DNA from: VFKU01 sp038916785
GTDB lineage: Bacteria > Hydrogenedentota > Hydrogenedentia > Hydrogenedentales > GCA-2746185
Reading direction: 5' to 3'
Assembly (NCBI GenBank): GCA_038916785.1
Contig: JBCLBO010000099.1
Span: 1 to 10,420 of the forward strand
DNA length: 10,420 nt
Shown: piece after piece, positions 1-6,281 of the stretch
Layout of the letters: each line of letters begins with the position of its first letter
How positions within the stretch are numbered: position 1 is the stretch's first letter
The notes under the pieces: generated by a model
The model's input: only the letters and a program-made list of their open reading frames with translations
The model's database searches: none
What the model was told of the DNA's origin: nothing
Made by a program: the position numbers and the translations under genes

Positions 1-411
1 GCGCCGCTGGCGATCGTGGACAAGCGCCGGCCGAAGGATAACGAGGCCGAGGTGATGAACCTGATCGGCGACGTGAAGGGCAAGCGGGCCTTCATATTCG
101 ACGACATGATCGACACGGCGGGCACGCTGGTGAAGGCTGCGCAGGCGATCATGGATCACGGCGCGATTGAAGTTTCGGCCTGCGCCACGCACGCGGTGTT
201 CAGCGGCAATGCGATCCAGCGCATCCAGGATTCGGTGCTCAAGGAGGTGATCGTGAGCGATACGATCCCGCTGCGCGAGGAAGCGCAGCGCTGCCCGAAA
301 ATTAAAGTCGTCACCTTCGCACCGCTGATCGGCGAGGCGATAAAACGTATCCATGAAGAAAAATCGGTGAGCATTTTATTTCGCCAACACTTGGGAGTCA
401 GTCCGTCATGA
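1..411 (+). CDS. prs: Ribose-phosphate pyrophosphokinase (PRPP synthetase), C-terminal part, 5' end outside window
   Basis: The enzyme transfers pyrophosphate from ATP to ribose 5-phosphate, giving PRPP for purine, pyrimidine, histidine, tryptophan and NAD synthesis in the cytosol. The frame is open from base 1 (AlaProLeuAlaIleValAspLysArgArg), so the gene begins upstream; the GTG at 16 is an internal valine and not the start. Two family landmarks are visible: the LAIVDKRRP strand, and the PRPP/ribose-phosphate binding loop FDDMIDTAGT encoded at about 97-126. The tail SVSILF is the usual end of the family, but about nine more residues (RQHLGVSPS) follow before the TGA. Those extra codons contain the ribosome binding site of rplY, and the stop overlaps the rplY start as ATGA, so the two genes are probably translationally coupled. 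Only the last 136 codons or so of about 310 are present. Identification is firm. Confidence 0.96.
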   Translation, partial: APLAIVDKRRPKDNEAEVMNLIGDVKGKRAFIFDDMIDTAGTLVKAAQAIMDHGAIEVSACATHAVFSGNAIQRIQDSVLKEVIVSDTIPLREEAQRCPKIKVVTFAPLIGEAIKRIHEEKSVSILFRQHLGVSPS

Positions 412-1148
412 AGATTGTTCCGTTGACTGTAAGCCGCCGGGAAAGCGACGGCAAGGGCGCCCCGGGGCGCATCCGCCGGACCGGGTTCGTTCCGGCCGTG
501 GTATATGGCTTGGACATCAAGCCGCTGAGCATCAAGATCAACGCGCGCGAACTCTCTCGCCTGATTCACGGCGCGCTGGGCGAGCACGCGATCGTGCAGC
601 TTACGGTCGAGGGCGAGAGCGCGCTGGGCGGCCCGGCCATGCTCAAAGAAGTGCAGCATCACCCGGTCCGCGGCGACGTGGTGCACGCGGACCTTTTCCG
701 CATCGACTTGACGAAGAAGATCACGACGCGGGTCCCGATCAAGCTTGACGGTCAGGCGAAGGGCGTCATCGACGGCGGTATCGTCGAGCACACGACGCGC
801 GAGGTGGAGGTGTCGTGTCTGCCGACGGCCGTCCCCGATTTCCTGTTGATCAGGGTTTCCGATCTCGGCATCGGCCACAGCGTCCATGTCCGCGACCTCG
901 TCGTTCCTGAAGACATCGAGGTATTGACCAATCCCGAGCGCGTGGTCGCGTCGTGCCTGGCGCCGCGCACCGTGAAGGAAGAGACCGAGGTTGCGGTGGC
1001 GCCGGTGGAAGGCGCGGCGGTCCCGGCGGCGGGCGCGGCGGCGGGTGCTGCTCCGGCGGCGGGTGCTGCTCCGGCGGCGGGAGCGGCGCCGGCGGTTGGC
1101 GCGAAGAAGGGCGGCGGCGAGAAGGCGGCCAAGCCCGGCAAGAAGTAG
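408..1148 (+). CDS. rplY: 50S ribosomal protein L25, long CTC (general stress protein) form
   Basis: L25 binds 5S rRNA in the large ribosomal subunit; the long CTC form carries a second beta domain after the 5S-binding domain. At 246 residues this is the long form. The N-terminal domain (about 1-95) begins with a basic stretch and has the RRTGFVPAVVYG segment and the diagnostic LKEVQHHPVRGDVVHADLF segment. The C-terminal beta domain runs from about 98 to 190. From about residue 196 the protein becomes a low-complexity tail of Ala, Gly and Pro (repeats of AAGAAP) ending in a Lys/Gly-rich basic segment; such tails are common in this family and probably disordered. A GGGAG ribosome binding site lies at 393-397 inside the end of prs, and the start overlaps the prs stop by four bases. 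The prs-rplY-pth order is widespread in bacteria, which supports the call. Confidence 0.96.
   Translation: MKIVPLTVSRRESDGKGAPGRIRRTGFVPAVVYGLDIKPLSIKINARELSRLIHGALGEHAIVQLTVEGESALGGPAMLKEVQHHPVRGDVVHADLFRIDLTKKITTRVPIKLDGQAKGVIDGGIVEHTTREVEVSCLPTAVPDFLLIRVSDLGIGHSVHVRDLVVPEDIEVLTNPERVVASCLAPRTVKEETEVAVAPVEGAAVPAAGAAAGAAPAAGAAPAAGAAPAVGAKKGGGEKAAKPGKK
1041..1094 (+). repeat. 18-base tandem repeat in the rplY tail (two exact copies and one degenerate)
   Basis: The unit GCGGGTGCTGCTCCGGCG occurs exactly at 1041-1058 and 1059-1076. A third copy with three differences follows at 1077-1094. The unit is a multiple of three and encodes Ala-Gly-Ala-Ala-Pro-Ala, so gain or loss of a copy would change tail length without shifting the frame. 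The neighbouring GGCGGCGGGCGCGGCGGC stretch is similar but irregular. Confidence 0.9.
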
Positions 1149-1157
1149 GCTGAACCG

Positions 1158-1178
1158 ATGGGACCGCGCGCGGCGTGA
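1158..1178 (+). other. Possible six-codon leader ORF overlapping the pth start
   Basis: An ATG at 1158 opens a six-codon frame (Met-Gly-Pro-Arg-Ala-Ala) whose TGA at 1176-1178 overlaps the GTG start of pth as GTGA. The pth start has no obvious strong ribosome binding site of its own, so translation of this short frame could deliver ribosomes to pth by coupling. There is no coding evidence beyond the geometry, and such short frames arise by chance; no good ribosome binding site precedes the ATG either. Confidence 0.2.
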
Positions 1179-1732
1179 AGCTTATCGTCGGCCTCGGCAA
1201 TCCGGGCGCGGCCTATCGCCATACGCGCCACAACGTGGGCTTTGACGTGATGGATCGGCTGGCGGCGCGCCTGGAGGCGGAGTTTTCCCGTGAGAAGTTC
1301 AGCGGGCAGATCGCCGAGGCGCGCATCGGCGGCGAGAAGGTGTTGCTGCTCAAGCCGCTGACCTATATGAACCGCAGCGGCGATAGCGTTGCGCAGGCGG
1401 CGCGGTTTCATGCGGACTCGCCGGCCGATATTTTGGTCGTCTACGACGAAGTGGATTTGCCGCTGGGCAAGCTGCGGCTGCGCACGACGGGAAGCGGCGG
1501 TACGCATAACGGGATGAAATCGGTAATCGAGCGCTTGGGTTCGGAGGATGTGCCGCGGATGCGCGTGGGCGTCGGCGCCGAGCGCGAGAAGGGCGAGCGG
1601 GTCGCGCACGTGCTGGGGAGATTCCGGCCGGAGGAGCGCGACGAGATCGCCCAGGCGATTGACCGGGCGGCCGATGCGTGCCGGTGCTTTCTCGAAGAGG
1701 GAATTGACGCGGCGATGAACGGGTTTAACTAA
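1175..1732 (+). CDS. pth: Peptidyl-tRNA hydrolase
   Basis: Pth cleaves the ester bond of peptidyl-tRNAs released by stalled ribosomes, recycling tRNA; it is a cytosolic monomer and generally essential. The 185-residue protein matches the usual 185-195. Residues corresponding to the E. coli active site are all present: Asn9 in GLGNPG, the catalytic His19 in RHNVGF, Asn66 in TYMN, Asp91 in VVYDEVDLPLG and Asn112 in GSGGTHNGMKS. The family start MKLIVGLGNPG fixes the start at the GTG at 1175; an ATG at 1158 is out of frame and stops after six codons. The gene lies 26 bases after rplY and 15 before ilvN, inside the same apparent transcript. The rplY-pth pair is a common bacterial arrangement, while ilvN as the next gene is less usual. 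Confidence 0.97.
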   Translation: MKLIVGLGNPGAAYRHTRHNVGFDVMDRLAARLEAEFSREKFSGQIAEARIGGEKVLLLKPLTYMNRSGDSVAQAARFHADSPADILVVYDEVDLPLGKLRLRTTGSGGTHNGMKSVIERLGSEDVPRMRVGVGAEREKGERVAHVLGRFRPEERDEIAQAIDRAADACRCFLEEGIDAAMNGFN

Positions 1733-1747
1733 AAGGCAGGGTGACCG

Positions 1748-2266
1748 ATGTTGCACACTATCAGCGTCCTCGTGGACAACCATTTCGGCGTGCTTTCCCG
1801 TATTTCGGGGCTGTTCAGCGCGCGCGGGTACAACATCGAGAGCCTGTGTGTAGGGGTGACCGAGGACCCGGCCGTTTCGCGCATGACGGTGGCGGTTCGC
1901 GGCGATGAGCGCGTGCTCGATCAGATCGTGGCGCAGCTGCACAAGCTGGTCGAGGTCATCGAGGTGAAGGACCTTACCCGCGAGAAGCACGTCGAGCGCG
2001 AGCTTGTGTTGCTCAAGGTCGCGGCCGACGCGTCGCGGCGGACGGAGCTGCTCGAAGTGTGCAACATCTTCCGCGTGAAGGTGATCGACATGAGCGCGGA
2101 GGCCGTGATCGTCGAGGTGACGGGATCGGAGGACAAGATCGCCGCCTTCATCGAGATGGCGCGGCCCTTCGGCATCGCTGAACTCGCGCGCACGGGCAAG
2201 ATCGCGTTGTCGCGCTCGTTGAATGGACAGCTATCGAACGCGGACGCCGCGAAGACCGCGTCCTGA
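1748..2266 (+). CDS. ilvN: Acetolactate synthase (acetohydroxyacid synthase) small regulatory subunit
   Basis: This is the regulatory subunit that activates the ThDP-dependent catalytic subunit of acetolactate synthase and confers feedback inhibition by branched-chain amino acids, usually valine. It is 172 residues, typical of the IlvH/IlvN long form. An N-terminal ACT domain (about 2-77) contains VLVDNHFGVLSRISGLF and RGYNIESL, the region that forms the valine site in the family. The C-terminal small-subunit domain (about 84-158) includes ELVLLKV, RVKVIDMS and RPFGIAELARTGKIAL. A purine-rich site (AGGGTG, about 1738-1743) precedes the ATG. The next gene is ilvC, the following step of the pathway, which supports the role. 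The catalytic subunit gene (ilvB/ilvI), normally immediately upstream, is not in this window; pth holds that place. The symbols ilvN and ilvH cannot be told apart from sequence here. Confidence 0.95.
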   Translation: MLHTISVLVDNHFGVLSRISGLFSARGYNIESLCVGVTEDPAVSRMTVAVRGDERVLDQIVAQLHKLVEVIEVKDLTREKHVERELVLLKVAADASRRTELLEVCNIFRVKVIDMSAEAVIVEVTGSEDKIAAFIEMARPFGIAELARTGKIALSRSLNGQLSNADAAKTAS

Positions 2267-2276
2267 CACCTAGATC

Positions 2277-2285
2277 GAGGAGAGG
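2277..2285 (+). promoter_or_regulatory. Strong ribosome binding site of ilvC
   Basis: GAGGAGAGG ends six bases before the ATG of ilvC. It is the closest match to the anti-Shine-Dalgarno sequence in the window and fixes the ATG at 2292 as the start. It suggests that ilvC is translated more strongly than its neighbours. Confidence 0.8.
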
Positions 2286-2291
2286 AATTGC

Positions 2292-3287
2292 ATGGCGACG
2301 ATTTATTACGAGAAGGACGCCGACCTCAAGGTCCTGAGCGGGAAGACGGTCGCGGTGATCGGATACGGGAGCCAGGGCCATGCCCATGCGATGAACCTGC
2401 GCGACAGTGGGGTGAAGGTGGTCATCGGGCACCGGGGCGGCGCGGCGAGCAAGACCTGCCATGCAGCGAAGGGGGCCGGCTTCGAGGTGTTGTCCGTCGC
2501 CGAGGCGTCCCGGCGCGCGGACCTTGTCATGATTCTGATTCCGGACACGATCCAGAAGGACGTGTATGAGAAGGAAATCGCGCCGAACTTGAAAGGCGGC
2601 AGTTCGGTCATGTTCGCGCACGGGTTCAACATTCACTTTGGGCGCGTGAAACCCGCGGCGGGTCTCGATGTGTTTATGATTGCGCCGAAGGGTCCCGGCC
2701 ATCTCGTGCGCGACGAATTCGAGCGCGGCGCGGGCGTGCCGTGCCTTGTGGCGATCCACCAGGACGCGACGGGCGGGGCGCTCAAGAAGGCGCTGGCCTA
2801 CGGCCTGGGGATTGGCGGCGCGCGCGCGGGCATCATCCAGACGACGTTTAAGGAAGAGACCGAAACGGACCTGTTTGGTGAGCAGACGGTGCTCTGCGGC
2901 GGGTCGGCGTCGCTGATCAAGGCCGGGTTCGAGGTGTTGATAGAGGCTGGATACCAGCCGGAGATCGCGTATTTCGAGGTGATGCACGAGTTGAAGCTGA
3001 TCGTGGATCTATACTATCGTGGCGGATTGAAATTCATGAACTACTCCGTGAGCGACACGGCGGAATACGGCGGGTTGACCGTCGGTCCGCGGATTGTCAC
3101 GGAGCAGACCAAGCAGGTGATGCGCGACACGCTCACGCGCATCCAGACCGGGGACTTCGCCAAGGAATGGATCGCGGAACACGAATCCGGCGGGAAAAAT
3201 TTCCAACGCCTGCGCGACGCGGATGCGAACCATCCCGTCGAGAAGGTGGGGGCGGAACTCCGAAAGATGATGCCCTGGATCAAATGA
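2292..3287 (+). CDS. ilvC: Ketol-acid reductoisomerase, class I
   Basis: IlvC converts 2-acetolactate (or acetohydroxybutyrate) to the dihydroxy acid by Mg-dependent alkyl migration and NAD(P)H reduction, the second common step of valine, isoleucine and leucine synthesis. At 331 residues it is the short class I form. The Rossmann domain (about 1-180) has GYGSQGHAHA at 24-33, the catalytic-region His110 in HGFNIHF, and PKGPGH at 132-137. The all-alpha domain has the metal ligands Asp193 and Glu197 in DLFGEQ, Glu229 and Glu233 in FEVMHELK, and Ser254 in SDTAEYG. The cofactor loop after the second strand reads GHRGGAASK: Arg48 and Ser53 fit an NADPH enzyme, but the usual Ser51 is Ala and the helix after it appears two residues longer than normal. 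The gene follows ilvN by 25 bases and is followed by an intrinsic terminator. Confidence 0.97.
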   Translation: MATIYYEKDADLKVLSGKTVAVIGYGSQGHAHAMNLRDSGVKVVIGHRGGAASKTCHAAKGAGFEVLSVAEASRRADLVMILIPDTIQKDVYEKEIAPNLKGGSSVMFAHGFNIHFGRVKPAAGLDVFMIAPKGPGHLVRDEFERGAGVPCLVAIHQDATGGALKKALAYGLGIGGARAGIIQTTFKEETETDLFGEQTVLCGGSASLIKAGFEVLIEAGYQPEIAYFEVMHELKLIVDLYYRGGLKFMNYSVSDTAEYGGLTVGPRIVTEQTKQVMRDTLTRIQTGDFAKEWIAEHESGGKNFQRLRDADANHPVEKVGAELRKMMPWIK

Positions 3288-3291
3288 CTCT

Positions 3292-3323
3292 GGCCGCAGC
3301 GGACGCTGCGGCCTTTCGCTTTT
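3292..3323 (+). terminator. Intrinsic terminator after ilvC
   Basis: A perfect nine-base-pair GC-rich stem (GGCCGCAGC at 3292-3300 with GCTGCGGCC at 3305-3313) closes a four-base loop and is followed directly by TTTCGCTTTT. It starts four bases after the ilvC stop and so ends the prs-to-ilvC transcript. The next gene begins 28 bases further on, so it needs its own promoter or read-through. Confidence 0.87.
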
Positions 3324-3351
3324 CGGCGCGTGGTGCGCGGGAGACCGTTTC

Positions 3352-4101
3352 GTGAATAGCCTGCTGAAGCTCCAGCTCCTGGACGCGCGCATTCACGTCT
3401 GCCACAGCCGCGAGAGGGAAATCCCGAAACAGAAGACGAAGTTTCTCACTGTGCGCGATCGGCTCTCGGTGGAGCTCAAAGAGCGCGAGCAGAAGGTCAA
3501 GGCGCTCGATGTCGAGCAGCGGACCTACGAGGGCGACATCGATCAGAAGAAAGCGTCGATCCTCAAGTATCAGCAGCAGCTGAACGCCGTGAAGAGGAAC
3601 GAGGAATATACGGCGCTGTTGCACGAGATCGACACCGTCAAGAAGGGAATCGGTCAGCGCGAGGAACGGATCATCGCTATCATGGTGGAGATGGACGAGG
3701 CCCGCGCGCGGCTGGTCGAGGACCGCAAACGCATCGCCGAGGAGCAAAAAGGGCTCGACAAGCAGTGCGCGGAGATTGACGGCGAATTGACCGAGGCGGT
3801 GAAACAACGTCAGGCGCTGGAGGGAGAGCGGCCGGGCATCGCCACGGGCGTGGCGGGCGGCCTGATGACGAAGTACGAGCGCCTGCGGAAGAAGTATCCG
3901 TCGGGCGACGTCGTGGTGCCGATGAAAGACGAAGTGTGCACCGGCTGCAACATGCACATGCGGCCGCAGATCGTGAACGAGATTTTACAGGGGCACAAAA
4001 TCCACGCGTGCCAGCATTGCGCCCGGCTTCTGTATCATCCGGACAATTTCACCGAGGACGAGGCGGGCAAGCACGAGGCGGCGTCGGGCGTCGAGGCCTG
4101 A
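3352..4101 (+). CDS. Coiled-coil protein with C-terminal C4 zinc ribbon (COG1579 / DUF164, zf-RING_7 type)
   Basis: This belongs to a broadly distributed family of poorly known function; the best studied relative, Helicobacter HP0958 (FlgZ), binds RpoN and affects flagellar synthesis, but that role need not apply here. The 249-residue protein starts with a short helical segment (LLKLQLLDARI), then has a long charged alpha-helical coiled coil (about 15-170, rich in Glu, Lys, Arg and Gln), including the family-like KRNEEYTALLHEI segment near residue 82. It ends in a zinc ribbon with Cys196-x2-Cys199 and Cys220-x2-Cys223. A short acidic tail follows. The GTG start at 3352 is supported by a CGGGAG site at 3338-3343. 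accD follows after one base, so the two are surely cotranscribed. The cellular role is unknown; nucleic-acid or protein binding through the ribbon is an inference. Confidence 0.9.
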   Translation: MNSLLKLQLLDARIHVCHSREREIPKQKTKFLTVRDRLSVELKEREQKVKALDVEQRTYEGDIDQKKASILKYQQQLNAVKRNEEYTALLHEIDTVKKGIGQREERIIAIMVEMDEARARLVEDRKRIAEEQKGLDKQCAEIDGELTEAVKQRQALEGERPGIATGVAGGLMTKYERLRKKYPSGDVVVPMKDEVCTGCNMHMRPQIVNEILQGHKIHACQHCARLLYHPDNFTEDEAGKHEAASGVEA

Positions 4102-4102
4102 G

Positions 4103-4948
4103 ATGACCTTCTTCAAGCGCAGCAAGTTCGCCGGGTTCATCGGCGAGAAGAACCGTGTGCCGGACGGCGTCTGGATGAAGTGCACGAGTTGCAAGCAGCC
4201 CGTGTACCGCAGCGAGGTCGAGGAAAACGACAAAGTCTGCCCGGCCTGCGGATTTCATTTTCGCATTGGCGCTCGAGACCGGCTCGGGCACCTGCTCGAT
4301 CCTGAGTCTTTCGTCGAGACGCACACCGAGATCAAGAGTGCGGATCCGTTGAAGTTTGCGGTCGGCAAGGAAACCTACGCGCAGCGGCTCGCGCGCGCGC
4401 AGAACGATACCGGCCTGGACGAAGCGATGCTCACCGGTTTCGGTGCGATCGAGACGCGGCGCGCGGTCTTCGCGGCGATGGATCCCGGCTTCATCATGGC
4501 GAGCATGGGGTCGGCGGTGGGCGAGCGGTTCTGCCGGGCCGCGGCGGACGCGATCCGGGAACACCTGTGTTTCATTGTGTTCGCTGCTTCGGGCGGCGCG
4601 CGGATGCAGGAAGGAACCGTCGCGCTGATGCAGATGGCGAAGACGGCCAACGCCGTGCGCCAGATGAACGAGGCGGGCGTGCCGTTCATCTCGGTGCTCA
4701 CGGATCCGACGACCGGCGGCGTGTATGCCAGCTTCGCCAGCCTGGGCGACGTGATGCTCGCCGAGCCCGGCGCGAACATCGGCTTCGCGGGCAAGCGGCT
4801 GATCGAGAGCGCGCTCAAGGTGAAGCTGCCCGAGGGGTTCCAGACGGCCGAGTTCCAATCCCGGAACGGGTTCGTCGATCGCATTGTCAAGCGGAATGAG
4901 ATGCGGCCCTTTCTCAGCAAGCTCCTGGCCTACATGACGCCGCAATAG
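4103..4948 (+). CDS. accD: Acetyl-CoA carboxylase carboxyltransferase subunit beta
   Basis: AccD and AccA form the carboxyltransferase that moves the carboxyl group from carboxybiotin on AccB to acetyl-CoA, making malonyl-CoA, the committed step of fatty acid synthesis. The 281-residue length is normal. The N-terminal zinc ribbon is intact (Cys27-x2-Cys30 and Cys46-x2-Cys49), preceded by the typical VPDGVWMKC segment. The crotonase-like carboxyltransferase fold follows, with MDPGFIMASMGSAVGE, SGGARMQEG, DPTTGGVYASFA, GANIGFAGKRLIE and KLPEGFQTAEF. A GAGG site at 4093-4096 inside the end of the preceding gene supports the ATG. folC starts 22 bases downstream; accD-folC is a frequent bacterial pair. 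The alpha subunit gene accA is not in the window. Confidence 0.97.
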   Translation: MTFFKRSKFAGFIGEKNRVPDGVWMKCTSCKQPVYRSEVEENDKVCPACGFHFRIGARDRLGHLLDPESFVETHTEIKSADPLKFAVGKETYAQRLARAQNDTGLDEAMLTGFGAIETRRAVFAAMDPGFIMASMGSAVGERFCRAAADAIREHLCFIVFAASGGARMQEGTVALMQMAKTANAVRQMNEAGVPFISVLTDPTTGGVYASFASLGDVMLAEPGANIGFAGKRLIESALKVKLPEGFQTAEFQSRNGFVDRIVKRNEMRPFLSKLLAYMTPQ

Positions 4949-4970
4949 TGCGGCCCGCGCGGACCTAGCC

Positions 4971-6245
4971 GTGACTCCCGTCGAGTATTTGTATAGTCTC
5001 GAATTGCACGGCATCAAGCTCGGCCTCGAGAACATCCGCCGGCTCATGGACGCCGCCGGCCACCCAGAAACGCGGTACACGACGGTACACGTCGCCGGGA
5101 CGAATGGAAAAGGCAGCGTCGTCGCCATGATCGACGCGATGCTGCGCGCCGCCGGGTATCGCACGGGGCGATTCACCAGTCCGCATCTGATCAGCGTGCG
5201 CGAGCGGTTTTTGGTGGATCGGGAAATGATCTCGGCGGACGATCTGGACCACCACATTGATTATTTCCGCCGGTCCGCGGAGCAGTTGGGAATCGTGCCG
5301 ACTTTTTTCGAGCTGTGCACGGCGGTGGCGTTCGGGTATTTCGCCGAGGGGCGCGTGGACGTTGGCGTGATCGAGGTCGGCATGGGCGGGCGCTTTGACT
5401 CGACCAATGTGGTCACGCCCGCGGTGACGGTCATCACGAATATTTCGTTGGAACACACGAAGTATCTCGGGGACACCGTTGAGAAGATCGCGTTCGAGAA
5501 GGCGGGGATTGTGAAGGCCGGTGTTCCGCTGGTGCTCGGCGAACAGCATGCCGGCCCGGTGGAGGTGATCTGCGGGCGCGCGCGGGAATTGGGCGCGCCG
5601 GTGCGCCGATTGGGCGGCGATTTCACGTGCGCCGTCGAGGGCCCGTCGCGCGCGCAGCGCTTCTCGTTCGAGGGCCTTGGCCTGACGCTGGACGGTGTTT
5701 CGATGGGCCTGCCGGGACCTTATCAGCGGGACAACGCGGCGCTGGCGGTGGCCGCGGCGATCGAATTGCGCGGGGCGTGCCCGCGGCTCGATGCGCCGGC
5801 CATCGCGGCGGGACTGGGCGGCGCGCGCTGGCCTTGCCGCCTCGAGCGCGTGCTCGATACTCCTGAGACGATTATCGACGTCGCACACAACGCGGCGGGC
5901 GCGCAGGAGCTTGTGCGTGCGCTGGAGTGTCCGAGCATCCTGGTGTTGGCGGTCTCCAGCGATAAGGACGCTACGGCGATTATTTCCGCGCTCGCGCCCA
6001 AGGCGCGCATGCTCATCCTGACGCAGTTCGACGGCCCGCGTGCGTTGCCGGTGGCTGCGCTGGCCTCTTGCGCGCGCGATTTCGTGCATGAGCAGATCGC
6101 CTCACTTCCTCAGGCCATTGCCCGCGGAATCGCGCAGGCGCGCGCGGAGGGTCTGCCCCTGGTGATCACCGGTTCGCTATTCACCGCGGGCCAGGCCCGC
6201 AGGATTCTCATTGACGAGTACGGGGCGGCCCCGGTCGAATTCTGA
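4971..6245 (+). CDS. folC: Folylpolyglutamate synthase / dihydrofolate synthase
   Basis: FolC ligates glutamate to dihydropteroate or to folates using ATP, making dihydrofolate and retaining folates in the cell. It belongs to the Mur ligase superfamily. The 424 residues match the family. The N-terminal segment YLYSLELHGIKLGLENIRRLM is characteristic and supports the GTG at 4971, although no good ribosome binding site precedes it and translation may depend on accD. The ATP loop HVAGTNGKGS lies at 40-49, followed by RFTSPHLISVRERF. The central motif EVGMGGRFDSTN begins at 135, then NISLEHTKYLG and EKIAFEKAGIVK, where the family carries a modified lysine. The C-terminal ligase domain has DVAHNAAGAQEL, a variant of the usual DGAHNPxG with Val for Gly and Ala for Pro. 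Whether it does one or both reactions cannot be told from sequence. Confidence 0.95.
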   Translation: MTPVEYLYSLELHGIKLGLENIRRLMDAAGHPETRYTTVHVAGTNGKGSVVAMIDAMLRAAGYRTGRFTSPHLISVRERFLVDREMISADDLDHHIDYFRRSAEQLGIVPTFFELCTAVAFGYFAEGRVDVGVIEVGMGGRFDSTNVVTPAVTVITNISLEHTKYLGDTVEKIAFEKAGIVKAGVPLVLGEQHAGPVEVICGRARELGAPVRRLGGDFTCAVEGPSRAQRFSFEGLGLTLDGVSMGLPGPYQRDNAALAVAAAIELRGACPRLDAPAIAAGLGGARWPCRLERVLDTPETIIDVAHNAAGAQELVRALECPSILVLAVSSDKDATAIISALAPKARMLILTQFDGPRALPVAALASCARDFVHEQIASLPQAIARGIAQARAEGLPLVITGSLFTAGQARRILIDEYGAAPVEF

Positions 6246-6281
6246 GTGGATTGCTTGGGGTAGCGCGCCGGAGCGCTCGGG

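Noticed and set aside
156..887. 243-codon minus-strand frame over prs and rplY
   Set aside because: It is antisense to two genes with firm identity, and no recognisable domain or ribosome binding site supports it.
1041..1094. CRISPR-like or mobile-element repeats
   Set aside because: The 18-base units are directly adjacent, without spacers, and lie in frame inside the rplY tail; they are coding low-complexity sequence.
752..1990. A 412-codon minus-strand open frame across rplY, pth and ilvN
   Set aside because: It lies antisense to three clearly identified genes. Its translation is rich in Arg, His, Ala and Asp, as expected from the opposite strand of GC-rich codons, and it shows no family motif.
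4049..6089. Long minus-strand frames (402 codons at 4049-5257 and 374 codons at 4965-6089) across accD and folC
   Set aside because: They are shadows of the real plus-strand genes; accD and folC carry all their family motifs, and the antisense products are low-complexity and Arg/His-rich.
6246..6281. Possible terminator between convergent folC and hldE
   Set aside because: Only a five-base-pair stem (AGCGC at 6262-6266 with GCGCT at 6273-6277) is visible, and no T-run follows on either strand.
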